A stretch of DNA of 64,000 bases from a virus, in the IMG/VR virus record IMGVR_UViG_3300037246_001176, positions 1 through 64,000 of that record, one strand, 5' to 3'. Positions 26,375 to 34,856 of this stretch are shown here, one piece after another. Under the pieces are notes generated by a model. The model searched no databases. It saw nothing but the letters and a program-made list of their open reading frames with translations, and was not told where the DNA came from. The translations under genes were made by a program, and so were the position numbers. Every line of letters starts with the position of its first letter. Position 1 is the stretch's first letter.

Positions 26375-27093
26375 TTTCCGTAAAGACTCTTTCTTGCTCT
26401 GTCCCTGTGGAGCCTGCGATGCCATCCCCTGTTTTTGCGCCCCATGAGTCCTGCCCACAGGGAGCCGAAGTCGATCAGGTAGCTGTGGCGTCCGATGACC
26501 GGCCAGAGTTCGTGAATCATCACATTTACTGCCATGCCCGCGCTGAACGAGATGAAGGCAGGCTTGCCGAAAGCCAGTATTTCCCTCTTGATCCTGCCAC
26601 GTTCGTACCACAGCCGAGGCCAGGATTTGGCCCCCGGCGTAATCACATGGCGGACGATGTTGAGAGGCAGCCCGGCCAGGGATTTCGGCCCCACCACCAT
26701 CATCGGCAGCGGCTGCCGCTTGACGGCTCTCATCAGCGGGAATAGTCTCCCCGCCAGCGCCGCGTTCTCAAATACTTTGTCGTTGTGCCATTTTATCCAC
26801 GGTGGGGCGTTCGCTGCGATCCATTTCCGAACGGGACGGAATTGGGGCAGCGCGATTTCGGTAAACATGGCCATTAGGTAATTCGGATGCCGGTGACAAT
26901 TGAGAACCGCATTGCGCAATATGGCGCATTCTTTTTCCTTGCTCCACACTATCCGCTGGGGCGGAAAAAGCAGCGGTGCCATTCCCGGCACTATCGCCTT
27001 CCATTCGCCGTCGTGATAGCGACTGAACGCGAAAGGCCCCTGCTTGATTCGTTGCACGTAATATTTAATCCCTGGTGCGAACAGTTTGATCAT
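26371..27093 (-). CDS. GT-D fold glycosyltransferase (DUF1792-like), copy 2
   Basis: 240 residues from ATG 27093 (AGAAGG SD, ATGA overlap). MIKLFAPGIKYY start, FAFSRYHDGEW (DxE motif) and SYLIDFGSLW. About the same length and motif order as its neighbour at 27090-27815 and the copy at 18036, so a family expanded within this phage, presumably with different sugar or acceptor specificity. Confidence 0.7.
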   Translation of the reverse strand: MIKLFAPGIKYYVQRIKQGPFAFSRYHDGEWKAIVPGMAPLLFPPQRIVWSKEKECAILRNAVLNCHRHPNYLMAMFTEIALPQFRPVRKWIAANAPPWIKWHNDKVFENAALAGRLFPLMRAVKRQPLPMMVVGPKSLAGLPLNIVRHVITPGAKSWPRLWYERGRIKREILAFGKPAFISFSAGMAVNVMIHELWPVIGRHSYLIDFGSLWAGLMGRKNRGWHRRLHRDRARKSLYGK

Positions 27094-27815
27094 CGGCCTT
27101 CTAGGTTCTTCCGTATCCGTGCTGGGGTCAGCTTCCTGTGGAACCCCCGTGATATTAGCCCGCACATGCCATCCCACATGGCCCCGAAATCAATGAGGTA
27201 ACTATGCTGTCCGATGACCGGCCACAGGTTATGGATCAGCACCTTCGTCGCACAGCCGGCACTGAACGAGATCAACGCTGGCTTCCCGAACTCCAGTATC
27301 TTCTTCTCGATCTCATCTCGTTCCCACCACGTTTGCGATGTGTTGGTTATTATGTGTCGTGCCACAGGGAATCCAACCTTTTTTATCGGTGCGATCCGCC
27401 TCGGCCCCACTAGCAGGATCGGTAGCTTTTGTTCTTGCATCGCGTGTATCAGCGGGTATAATTGATCCCGTTCCACCGTCGTCCGCCATATTCGCCCATT
27501 GTACCATCTCACCCATAGCGGTACGTTCTCTCTGATCCATGCCTCCAACTCAGCCTGGCAGTTCATTTCCTTGGCGATGTGTCTCTGATGCCACATCGCT
27601 ACCTTGTAGTTTTCGTCCCGGTAACACTCAATCAGCGTCTTCTGCAATTTCGCCCGCTCTTCGGGCCTGTTCCAGTATTGCGACTTCTTTCGCAACGGGA
27701 TCGCTGGCACGAGCGGCTTCCATTCTCCTTCCCCGTACCGCGCGAGGGCGAACGGGACACCGCTCATGATCTGGCGAGCGTAGTAGCCGATTCCTGGGCT
27801 GAAGAGTTTTATCAT
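27090..27815 (-). CDS. GT-D fold glycosyltransferase (DUF1792-like), copy 3
   Basis: 241 residues from ATG 27815 (AGAGGAGC SD, ATGA overlap). MIKLFSPGIGYY, FALARYGEGEW and SYLIDFGAMWDG. The DxE motif is ExE here, a conservative change of a metal-linked residue. Closest relative in the window is copy 2. Confidence 0.7.
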   Translation of the reverse strand: MIKLFSPGIGYYARQIMSGVPFALARYGEGEWKPLVPAIPLRKKSQYWNRPEERAKLQKTLIECYRDENYKVAMWHQRHIAKEMNCQAELEAWIRENVPLWVRWYNGRIWRTTVERDQLYPLIHAMQEQKLPILLVGPRRIAPIKKVGFPVARHIITNTSQTWWERDEIEKKILEFGKPALISFSAGCATKVLIHNLWPVIGQHSYLIDFGAMWDGMCGLISRGFHRKLTPARIRKNLEGR

Positions 27816-28273
27816 CCAATCTGCTCCTCTAGCCACCGGCGCGTTTCAGGGTGTAGCTGCATCTTGTCTTTGTTCTTTTCGTACCACGCTTGAGTATCTG
27901 TTTTTCCCTGCGCTCTGCCAGCACCATACCAGTCGGCAAGCATCTCGCGACGGTAACAGTCAGGCATAGGAAGCACTTTCACACCGCCATTATCCTCTGG
28001 CAAAATCCACCATTGCCAATGATGTCGGCCGCATTTCTGATGCAGCAGCCAAGCGAAATCAAACGCGACGTCACCAGTGTCAGTAGGTTTGTAGTAACCA
28101 GTCTCATCACGAATCTCTCTGCTCGTGCCATCTGGATTGTGGAAATGCCGAGCGTAGGGAAACCACTCACAGGGTCTGAACTTGCTCCAGTCGTGAATCA
28201 GGCCCAACCACGGGATGTCGAACTTACAAGCAGCGAGAAACACATACCACTTGTGCCGAAGCACATAGGACAA
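27812..28273 (-). CDS. DUF5662-family protein, start region damaged
   Basis: 153 residues from a TTG at 28273. GLIHDWSKFRPCEWFPYARHF and the HHWQWW segment match DUF5662, a small family common in phages with unknown function. Upstream, an SD-led ATG at 28294 (overlapping the previous TAA) is followed at codon 3 by TGA, after which the frame reads HLKYLSYVLRHKW, the usual family start. A single nonsense change or sequencing error would explain this. If real, translation must begin at the TTG. Confidence 0.65.
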   Translation of the reverse strand: MSYVLRHKWYVFLAACKFDIPWLGLIHDWSKFRPCEWFPYARHFHNPDGTSREIRDETGYYKPTDTGDVAFDFAWLLHQKCGRHHWQWWILPEDNGGVKVLPMPDCYRREMLADWYGAGRAQGKTDTQAWYEKNKDKMQLHPETRRWLEEQIG

Positions 28274-28293
28274 ATATTTGAGATGTCATTTCA

Positions 28294-28935
28294 TTAAAAG
28301 TGCCTCAGCTTCGGATCTATGAACCTGACCGCCTTACCCTTCGGCGGCACGCCCACGAACGCGGCTACTCGGTTCACCTCTCGCCCCGGTATCCGGCATA
28401 ACCGTCCGTACCTGAGATCAAGGCGTTCTCCTTCCCATGCTTTCAACACCTGCATGTGTTTCCTCCGGTATCGCTTCGCGATCTCGCGCGCTTCATCCAA
28501 GTCCACATTGACGTGTGAAGTCGCTTTCTTGCCGCGCCGCTTCCACATGCTGTGCGCCGATGCCTCTAGATCGCGCCAGATGTTGATCACCCGCACTTCG
28601 CACTTCGCGACCTCCAGAAAATGAGGAAACACGAAAATGGTGCGCGGATCCTTGAATCCCCATAGTTTGTGCTCCGCCTCGCGCCGCCGCACCAGCTGAC
28701 CGTATGCCTGCCGGCAGGGTTCGAAATTCACTCTCGGCTTCTTCCATCTCAAGACGCCTCCGACGATCTTCTTGTGATGCTCCAGAAAGGTGCGGTCTTC
28801 CCAGTGCCCTCTCACGTTGTACCTCCCCGCCCCCAAGAGCCGATAGCCCATGAACACACTCAGATGATACAGCACCCCTGCCACCGCGCTCGTGCCACAC
28901 CGGTGACCGCCCAGCACAACGATGCAGACACTCAT
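28294..28935 (-). CDS. Sulfotransferase-like P-loop protein
   Basis: 213 residues from ATG 28935 (ATGA overlap; an ATG 9 bases earlier is also possible). LGGHRCGTSAVAG is the PAPS 5'-phosphosulfate loop, KDPRTIFVFPHF and VINIWRDLEASAHSMWKR the 3'-phosphate-binding region (R, S). Compact, like other small bacterial and phage members. Would sulfate a sugar hydroxyl if the donor PAPS is supplied by the host. Confidence 0.65.
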   Translation of the reverse strand: MSVCIVVLGGHRCGTSAVAGVLYHLSVFMGYRLLGAGRYNVRGHWEDRTFLEHHKKIVGGVLRWKKPRVNFEPCRQAYGQLVRRREAEHKLWGFKDPRTIFVFPHFLEVAKCEVRVINIWRDLEASAHSMWKRRGKKATSHVNVDLDEAREIAKRYRRKHMQVLKAWEGERLDLRYGRLCRIPGREVNRVAAFVGVPPKGKAVRFIDPKLRHF

Positions 28936-29645
28936 TCGTTCCATCTCATGTCCCGGCCCAGCAGCTCATAGAGCCGCTCGTTGTGCGGCTTGAAATATTC
29001 CGCCAGCCATCGCCGCGTCGCCCAGTGCATTCCCTTCTTCGTCAGCTGCGCGTGCTGTATGAATTTCGGCTCAAACGCGGGCAGGCCCAGATACTCTAGC
29101 ACCTTGCCGTACTCCCTCTGAGTATTCTCCGCCATATCCTCGTACCTGATGACCAGCACCTGCTCTCGCGGAAAGTGCCGGAACCAGCGCTCCAGCTGCT
29201 CGGCGTACTGTCCCCGCAGGAGAAACTGGTTCACGTCCGCCCCCCACCAGTCCACGAACCTCTGTCTCGGCTTCCGTTTGATCGCCTCGTGGAACTTCCC
29301 TTTCTCGCGCCCCAGATGGATGCCCAGGTAGAAGCCCGACAGCGCCCGGTCAACCGGGTTGCGCAGCAGGCAGATCAGCTTCGCCCTCGGAATCATCTGG
29401 GCTATCCGCTCCGGCACCCTCGGATCGACCATGTAGTCCGCCGACTTCTCGCCGCACAGCAGTCCCGTCTTGCGCTTGCCCAGCTGCTGCCCGTACCAGT
29501 GCTTCCCCTTACCGTAGCGCTGGCTGAAAAAGTGAATTTCTTTCCGGGCCACGAAACTGACCCTCGGATGCACCCCGACGTAACGCATCATCGAGGTCGT
29601 CCCGCACCGCTGAGCGCCGATGATTATGTAGTCTGGCAATGCCAT
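28932..29645 (-). CDS. Sulfotransferase
   Basis: 237 residues. IIIGAQRCGTTSM (residues 8-20) is the PAPS-binding loop and LICLLRNPVDRALSGFY holds the conserved Arg95 and Ser103 of the 3'-phosphate site, as in NodH/heparan-sulfate-type enzymes. FFSQRYGKGKHWYG is a usual family segment. Together with the next gene it points to sulfated glycans. Confidence 0.85.
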   Translation of the reverse strand: MALPDYIIIGAQRCGTTSMMRYVGVHPRVSFVARKEIHFFSQRYGKGKHWYGQQLGKRKTGLLCGEKSADYMVDPRVPERIAQMIPRAKLICLLRNPVDRALSGFYLGIHLGREKGKFHEAIKRKPRQRFVDWWGADVNQFLLRGQYAEQLERWFRHFPREQVLVIRYEDMAENTQREYGKVLEYLGLPAFEPKFIQHAQLTKKGMHWATRRWLAEYFKPHNERLYELLGRDMRWNE

Positions 29646-29660
29646 TTCGGTTCCCTTTCT

Positions 29661-30404
29661 TTAAGGTTTTTGGTGCTTCGTGTGCCAAAACGCGAGATTC
29701 AACGTCCCCGGAAAAGTCGGCTCGCCTGCCCTGCCGGGAATCGTCCCCCACCGCAGGCCCAGCTTCCAGCACACGTATGGAAAGCTCACCTGATCCCGTA
29801 TGCTGAATTTTTGCAGTTCGCTCCACCACGCTTCGTTGAACTGGGCTATCCGCGCCGTGTTCCGGCGGATGAGGCATTTCGTCTCGGCCAGCCCCCACTT
29901 GGTCGGCATCCCCTCGTTTCGGTAAGCCCTGACCTGACGCTGCAACTCGATCTTCGAACCCTTCCCCTTTTTGACGCAGAATGCCGCTTCGTCGTACAGG
30001 CAGCATCTGTCATTATGGTTGAACGTCGCCATTTCCCGCTTCCCCAGCCAATTCCTGATCGCTTGCTTCGGCAGGATTCGCAGCCTCACATTGCCGTCTA
30101 TCCATATCGTCGCATCGGCGTCGGGAAAGTGCAGGTGGCTCATGATCTTGTGGTATCGGGCCATGCCCCGGTTGCTGCGCACCTTCTCTACCGGCCTCAC
30201 TTCCCAGCCGAGGTTGCTGTGAGCCCGATGCGTGTCCAGGATCACGTTCGGCCATTTCGCCGCCATCTCGTGCGTCCACAGCCCCTGCGACCTGCGTTCC
30301 CTGTCAGTGAAGGCCACCCACCTGGCCCCCCGCATGGCGACGGGCAGCGGAGACCATAGCGGGTCTATGTCACCGAACAGGGCAGTGTAGACGACGATGT
30401 TCAC
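29661..30404 (-). CDS. DUF616-type glycosyltransferase
   Basis: 247 residues. VVYTALFGDIDPLWSP at the N-terminus, WVAFTDRE, MARYHKIMSHLHFPDADATI and WIDGNVRL are the landmarks of the DUF616 (TOD1/MUCI70-like) family of GT-A glycosyltransferases. Likely adds a hexose to a glycan or protein. Not coupled to the next gene (15-bp gap). Confidence 0.75.
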   Translation of the reverse strand: MNIVVYTALFGDIDPLWSPLPVAMRGARWVAFTDRERRSQGLWTHEMAAKWPNVILDTHRAHSNLGWEVRPVEKVRSNRGMARYHKIMSHLHFPDADATIWIDGNVRLRILPKQAIRNWLGKREMATFNHNDRCCLYDEAAFCVKKGKGSKIELQRQVRAYRNEGMPTKWGLAETKCLIRRNTARIAQFNEAWWSELQKFSIRDQVSFPYVCWKLGLRWGTIPGRAGEPTFPGTLNLAFWHTKHQKP

Positions 30405-30991
30405 CTGCGCCGCCGCTTCCGGTACAGCGCCTGGTCACGTTTCTTCCACTTGCTCTGCAATTTGGAACCGTGCCTTTGATGTTTCAAGTAAACGTCCTTG
30501 CACCATATCACCTTGAACCCGGCTTTTCTTGCACAGTCATTATAGAAAGAATCCGAGGCATAATGGATGAACGCTTCGTCTAGCAGTCCTATTTTGTTAA
30601 TGAGTGCCCGTTTTATCAGCGCGCACCAGAAAGGCATGTGGCGCACCACTTGCAGTCCCTCCATGCCCAGCCAACCCCCACGCATCGGGTTGGTGCTGCT
30701 GCCGCCGCTCGGCCCGACGATGCCAAAATCCTTCTTGTGGTAGAGCGCCCGCTGCAGCGTCGCCAGCCAGCCGTGATGGAATGTGAGCACATCGTCGTTG
30801 AGCAGGCAGATGTCGCTTCCTGCATCCGCCCGCCTCATGCCCCGGTTGCAGGTCTTGGTGAATCCCGTCCGCTTCAGGTCATGCGAGATTATCAGTTTCG
30901 CCTCGCACCGCGCCGTCGCCAATGCCATCTTTCCCGTGCTCTCGCCGCGTGCCATGTCCAGCGTCGGGATGACGATGGTGATGGGGTTCAT
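30401..30991 (-). CDS. GT2-like glycosyltransferase
   Basis: 196 residues from ATG 30991 (ATGA overlap with the upstream stop; a long upstream extension is a shadow). ITIVIPTLDMARGE, KTCNRGMRRADAGSDICLLNDDVL (the DxD-type metal motif) and IGLLDEAFIHYASDSFYN form a compact GT-A domain. Short for the family, but all core blocks are present. Confidence 0.75.
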   Translation of the reverse strand: MNPITIVIPTLDMARGESTGKMALATARCEAKLIISHDLKRTGFTKTCNRGMRRADAGSDICLLNDDVLTFHHGWLATLQRALYHKKDFGIVGPSGGSSTNPMRGGWLGMEGLQVVRHMPFWCALIKRALINKIGLLDEAFIHYASDSFYNDCARKAGFKVIWCKDVYLKHQRHGSKLQSKWKKRDQALYRKRRRR

Positions 30992-31578
30992 TCCGCCGCC
31001 TGCCCGAAGTGATGCGCCACTACAGACCCCCCGTTGAACGGATGGCCCAATAGCCACATCTTGACCGGCCTCTGCTCCAGCGCCCGCAGCAGCGCGCCCT
31101 GATCCCTGTCCCTGAACCGCAGCCACTCCTCGCGCCAAGTTCTGAAGAGTCTGGAGATGCGCCCGCACTTGCGGAACCACATCACCCCGCTGTTGACCAT
31201 GAGCGGCTGCCCCGTCTCCGCCAGCGTCACAGCCCGTTCCTCTTCCGTCAAGTGCCACAGCCCGTCCGCTCCCTGCTTCGCGCATGGCACGATGACCAGT
31301 TCCCAGCCTGCCTCCAGCATCTTGAACCCGACCGACAGGTTTCCGTATGGCCTGGTGTCGGCGTCCAGGTAGCACGTCAGCCGGTACGGGCTCAGCAAGT
31401 CTAGGTTAGTCTTGGCCCACCTGCCCGCCAGCCCCCCGTTCGCGCCGCACGGCACGCCCCTGTCGCCGATGACTATCACCGGCTCGCTGTGCCGCTGGCG
31501 CAGCATCCATACCGATTGCGCCTGCTCGCGCCGGGCATTGGGGCCGTAGGCAATGTAGCAGAAACCCCGTCCGTTCAC
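30988..31578 (-). CDS. GT8-like nucleotide-sugar transferase
   Basis: 196 residues. LTCYLDADTRPYGN carries the DxD motif; MVNSGVMWFRKC and GHPFNGGSVVAHH are typical of GT8/nucleotide-diphospho-sugar transferase folds. First enzyme gene of the glycan island in transcription order. ATGA overlaps both ends. Confidence 0.7.
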   Translation of the reverse strand: MNGRGFCYIAYGPNARREQAQSVWMLRQRHSEPVIVIGDRGVPCGANGGLAGRWAKTNLDLLSPYRLTCYLDADTRPYGNLSVGFKMLEAGWELVIVPCAKQGADGLWHLTEEERAVTLAETGQPLMVNSGVMWFRKCGRISRLFRTWREEWLRFRDRDQGALLRALEQRPVKMWLLGHPFNGGSVVAHHFGQAAE

Positions 31579-31856
31579 CCTCTGTATCTCTGATGAACGA
31601 TGCTCACCATTGGAATCGGCGCGCCTGGCTCCACGTCGTCAAAGTCCTCATGCTCAAATACAAAAACCAAACTGGGAGTGGGAGCAGGAGTCAAGCCGCT
31701 TATTGCTGGCCATTGCCTGTAAAACACGCTCTTGCATACGGCATCTTCAGGCAGCCCTTCCGTGCATTTGACGATCCTATCGCTGCCGGCCTCCCAGCCG
31801 ATCGTCATTATGTCCTGCCAAAGCACGCCCGATATTTCTACGCTAGCTAGGCCCAT
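31575..31856 (-). CDS. Unknown small protein
   Basis: 93 residues, no family recognised. Beta-strand pattern with VFVFEHEDFDDVEPGAPIP. Its stop overlaps the first glycosyltransferase gene (ATGA), so it is part of the same operon. Confidence 0.55.
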   Translation of the reverse strand: MGLASVEISGVLWQDIMTIGWEAGSDRIVKCTEGLPEDAVCKSVFYRQWPAISGLTPAPTPSLVFVFEHEDFDDVEPGAPIPMVSIVHQRYRG

Positions 31857-31869
31857 CGTCCTCTCCTAA

Positions 31870-32106
31870 TTAATATACTACTTTCCCAAATCCTATTCTT
31901 ACCATAGTGCTATCTGGTTCTGCCAATCTTTCTTCCAGACAATAATAATTGCCGGTTGTATGGCATTTCTTTTTACCCCTACGAACCGGGGCTGTCCAGT
32001 ACCAACCACGTTCATCTTTATGCCAAATAACTTCTGATAGCTTGACGTAAGCAGTGGAACAACACCAGAGTAACCCTACGAGCCAATCTCTAAATTTAAA
32101 CCACAT
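31870..32106 (-). CDS. Unknown small protein
   Basis: 78 residues, SD GGGGAA. Hydrophobic N-terminus (WLVGLLWCCSTAYV, too short and Cys-rich to be sure of a membrane segment) then a basic, aromatic middle. By eye more AT-rich than its neighbours. Confidence 0.5.
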   Translation of the reverse strand: MWFKFRDWLVGLLWCCSTAYVKLSEVIWHKDERGWYWTAPVRRGKKKCHTTGNYYCLEERLAEPDSTMVRIGFGKVVY

Positions 32107-32118
32107 CGTCTTCCCCTT

Positions 32119-33009
32119 TCACCTGATTCCCACCCACCCGGCTGGCAGCGTGCACACCAGCACCGGATGGGAATACAGCGCACGCAGAAAGGCGTGCGCC
32201 TCATTGGCCCCCGCCTCTATCTCGGCCGCCCACGCTTTTATAAGCCGCCGAGTCGTGTCTGTCTTGCGCATCCACACCGCCCGCGTGTCGTAGACTGGTA
32301 TCCGCAGGTCGCCGACCACGGCCTCCGTCTTCTGTTTCTCCTCCTTCGGCCCGTAATGCGCCGCCAGCGCCCGGTCACTCAGCAGCATGGCCGCCACTTC
32401 CCAGGCATCATAGCCTGCCCCGGTGGATTCCACCCGCGAGAAGCCGACTGCCGCCTGGGCCGCTGTCAGTTTCAGTTCTGGATTCCAGAGAAGCGTGCGC
32501 CCAAACGGGAGCGACGGCAGTCTCCCTCCAGTGATTTTTATTTGTTTGTATTTGTGCAGGATGTGCGTCGCCGCCTTCTTGTCTCCCCGTACCAGGACGC
32601 CGCAATCCTTGCATTTCCCCATGATGGCCTCAACCTTGTCCAGACCGGGATAATCAGCTTCCCCAGCGGCGATCCACGCCCGCGCCGTCTGCCGTCCCAC
32701 TCTGACCCAGTCGCCGGGGTAGAAAGGCCGGAGCTTTCCTGCGACCGAGATGTGCTTTATGGTCAGCAGCCGGACTCGCGCCGCGCCCTGCCCGCTTGCG
32801 GCGGGCACTGCCTGCTCCTTCTGCCTTTTGGGCTTCGGGGCTTTCGGAGCCGCCTCGCGTTCCGGTTCCTGGTTGACTGCGTCCCCAGCAGCGATCCATT
32901 CTAGTGCCATCTGCCGGCCGATGTCAACCGTCGATCCAGCCGGGAATTCTAGCACTTTTCCCCGCACGGAGATGTACTTGCGTTTCAGCAATTCTACCTG
33001 CACTGGCAT
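32119..33009 (-). CDS. Unknown head-region protein with two GRQxAxxWIAAG repeats
   Basis: 296 residues from ATG 33009 (GAGGCG SD). Two 40-residue repeats, KYISVRGKVLEFPAGSTVDI...WIAAGDA and KHISVAGKLRPFYPGDWVRV...WIAAGEA, are joined by a basic linker (APKAPKPKRQK). Then a CxxC pair (KCKDCGVL) and an alpha-rich C-terminal domain. Position after the capsid and accessory genes suggests a virion or head-assembly role; function unknown. Confidence 0.55.
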   Translation of the reverse strand: MPVQVELLKRKYISVRGKVLEFPAGSTVDIGRQMALEWIAAGDAVNQEPEREAAPKAPKPKRQKEQAVPAASGQGAARVRLLTIKHISVAGKLRPFYPGDWVRVGRQTARAWIAAGEADYPGLDKVEAIMGKCKDCGVLVRGDKKAATHILHKYKQIKITGGRLPSLPFGRTLLWNPELKLTAAQAAVGFSRVESTGAGYDAWEVAAMLLSDRALAAHYGPKEEKQKTEAVVGDLRIPVYDTRAVWMRKTDTTRRLIKAWAAEIEAGANEAHAFLRALYSHPVLVCTLPAGWVGIR

Positions 33010-33059
33010 CGCCTCGCCAGCCTGGGTCGCTGTCGGAGCCGACCCAGGCCATGAGATGT

Positions 33060-33500
33060 TTAGACTACGATCTCCTGCCACGCCGTCACCGGGACGGGCG
33101 CGTAGTGCGGTATCATGCCGAACACCCACAGGCCGTAGGTGTAGGTGTCAACCGCGACTCTCACTTCGACGTTGACAAAGCTATAGCCCATCGCGAGCTC
33201 CTCGGCACGCAGTTCGATGGCTATGATGCCCTCGGTGTCTGCTGCCACTACCTCGGTGATGCTCTTGCCTGCGATGTTCTGGATTCCCGCTCCGGCATTG
33301 CTGGTCGCTTCCTCAATATCGATGTTGATGGTCGCGCCTTGCGCCGGGGTGCCGATGTTCAGCAGGATGATCATCCGGTAATAGTTCTCCATGTCCACCC
33401 AGCCAGTGTTGTGCTCGCCTACCGTTCCGTTCGCCGTGATGGGCGCGAGCGTGGCCAGCGGTTCGTGAACTTCCGTGAATCGTTCCGTGTAACTCGGCAT
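33060..33500 (-). CDS. Probable capsid accessory/decoration protein
   Basis: 146 residues, all-beta. Follows the major capsid gene; MENYYRMIILLNIGTPAQGAT and INIDIEEATSNAGAG resemble small capsid-stabilising proteins of siphophages. Assignment from position and composition. Confidence 0.5.
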   Translation of the reverse strand: MPSYTERFTEVHEPLATLAPITANGTVGEHNTGWVDMENYYRMIILLNIGTPAQGATINIDIEEATSNAGAGIQNIAGKSITEVVAADTEGIIAIELRAEELAMGYSFVNVEVRVAVDTYTYGLWVFGMIPHYAPVPVTAWQEIVV

Positions 33501-33519
33501 TTTATTACCTCCTGTTGAT

Positions 33520-33548
33520 GGGCAGGAGACTGATTCAGCCCCCTGCCC
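33520..33548 (-). promoter_or_regulatory. Strong RNA hairpin after the capsid gene
   Basis: GGGCAGG / CCTGCCC stem extended by an inner GGCTG / CAGTC stem with a 3-nt loop, about 13 pairs including wobbles. No U-run follows on either strand, so it is more likely an mRNA-stabilising or attenuating hairpin between capsid and accessory genes than a full terminator. Confidence 0.55.
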
Positions 33549-33584
33549 GTGTTGTCTGTTTAGCCCATTGCTTTACAGGCTATG

Positions 33585-34856
33585 TTATGTTGCAACGTCG
33601 CCCAAAATGACAAAAGGTGAAATTTGGGTCGTAGAGTCTTGCAAAGTCAACGGTTGCGACAGCCACGGCTGGCCGTCCACCCTATGCACCATCCTCCACG
33701 ACGTCTGGTCAAACTGCCACCTGTCGAACTTCGTGCTCTCAACGGTGGTAGCCTGCCGGTCGCCGATGAGGTAATAGCGCCAGTCGGCCAGCAGGATGTC
33801 ACCCTGTGTGCCCATGGTCATCAGCTTCTCAGTCCACACGACGGGCATGCCGAACAAGTTGCCCGGAACGCCGTCGCGGGCGTTGGGGATCCACACGTAG
33901 CTCGGATTCCCCGCCGGCCCCGACTGCTGCAAGATGGCCGCCATCGCGCTCTGGCTGATGACCCACATCCCCTGGCCGCCAGGCAGGAAGTTCGCTAGCA
34001 TGTTCACCACGTCTACGAACGTGATGGTGCCTGCCGTCTGTCGCGGCACGACGATGGTCGCAGGCGCGTTGATGACGCCCGTCGGTTGGCCTACGCCGGT
34101 TCCCTGCAAGAAAGCGAAATCTTCCATCCAGACCGCTCCGCCAGCGAAGCCCATCGGCCCGGCCAGGAACGCCTGCAACGAGATCGCCGAATCGTCCAGC
34201 AGCTCGTCGCTCGCCCTGGTGTAACCGATCAGCTTGTGCGCCACAAGTGTCTTCTGCCTGAAGTTGGGCGTGGTGATGGTTTTACTGGTGGCCTCCGCCA
34301 GCCAGTAAAATTGCATACCACCAAACCAGTGAGGCTGCCCTGCCGCCGTCCCGGTCTGGTCCAGTACCGGGATGTTCAGCTGCCTGCGCCGCATCGGGAT
34401 GACGGTCGCCCGCCCGCGAACGATGGCGGTCTCGGCCATGACCGACTGAAGCTCGGCCAGGAATTCAACCGGCACGAGGAACCCGCCGGTCGCGCCGACG
34501 GCCTCGGCCATCTGCTTGGTCTCGCTGGACGGCGCATCGTCCTTAAACCCTTTCAGCCGGGGGTCAAGCACTTTCTGCGCCGCATGTTGCCAGGTCGCGT
34601 ACAGGAAGTCGCCCCAGGACTTGAACTGACTACCGTTCGGTTTCGGGTCTTCGGCCTGCATCAGGCCAGCGATGCTCTTGAGCTCGTCGGCCGCGTTCTG
34701 GATGTCCCTGTACTGCATAGCCTGAGATTTGAGCCCTCGATAGTTCTCCATCATCTCCGGCACTTTGGCCATGTCTTCGGCGGACGGCTCCTCGCCGAAC
34801 GCCTTGATCTCTTCCAAGAGGACTGTTGCCTCTCCCAGTTTGTCCTTGTAGTTCAT
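33585..34856 (-). CDS. Major capsid protein, HK97 family
   Basis: 423 residues. N-terminal helical delta region (about 1-105) precedes VGATGGFLVPVEFLAEL, the usual start of the mature capsid. VIPMRRRQLNIPVL, LIGYTRASDELLDDS, FLQGTGVGQPTGVI and GDILLADWRYYLIGDRQ are HK97-fold landmarks. The upstream protease likely removes the delta region. ATGA overlap with the protease gene. Confidence 0.92.
   Translation of the reverse strand: MNYKDKLGEATVLLEEIKAFGEEPSAEDMAKVPEMMENYRGLKSQAMQYRDIQNAADELKSIAGLMQAEDPKPNGSQFKSWGDFLYATWQHAAQKVLDPRLKGFKDDAPSSETKQMAEAVGATGGFLVPVEFLAELQSVMAETAIVRGRATVIPMRRRQLNIPVLDQTGTAAGQPHWFGGMQFYWLAEATSKTITTPNFRQKTLVAHKLIGYTRASDELLDDSAISLQAFLAGPMGFAGGAVWMEDFAFLQGTGVGQPTGVINAPATIVVPRQTAGTITFVDVVNMLANFLPGGQGMWVISQSAMAAILQQSGPAGNPSYVWIPNARDGVPGNLFGMPVVWTEKLMTMGTQGDILLADWRYYLIGDRQATTVESTKFDRWQFDQTSWRMVHRVDGQPWLSQPLTLQDSTTQISPFVILGDVAT

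Noticed and set aside
32460-32500. Extra copy of the TCTGGAATCCAGA palindrome as operator
   Set aside because: Here and near 44277 it encodes LWNPE within genes, away from start sites.
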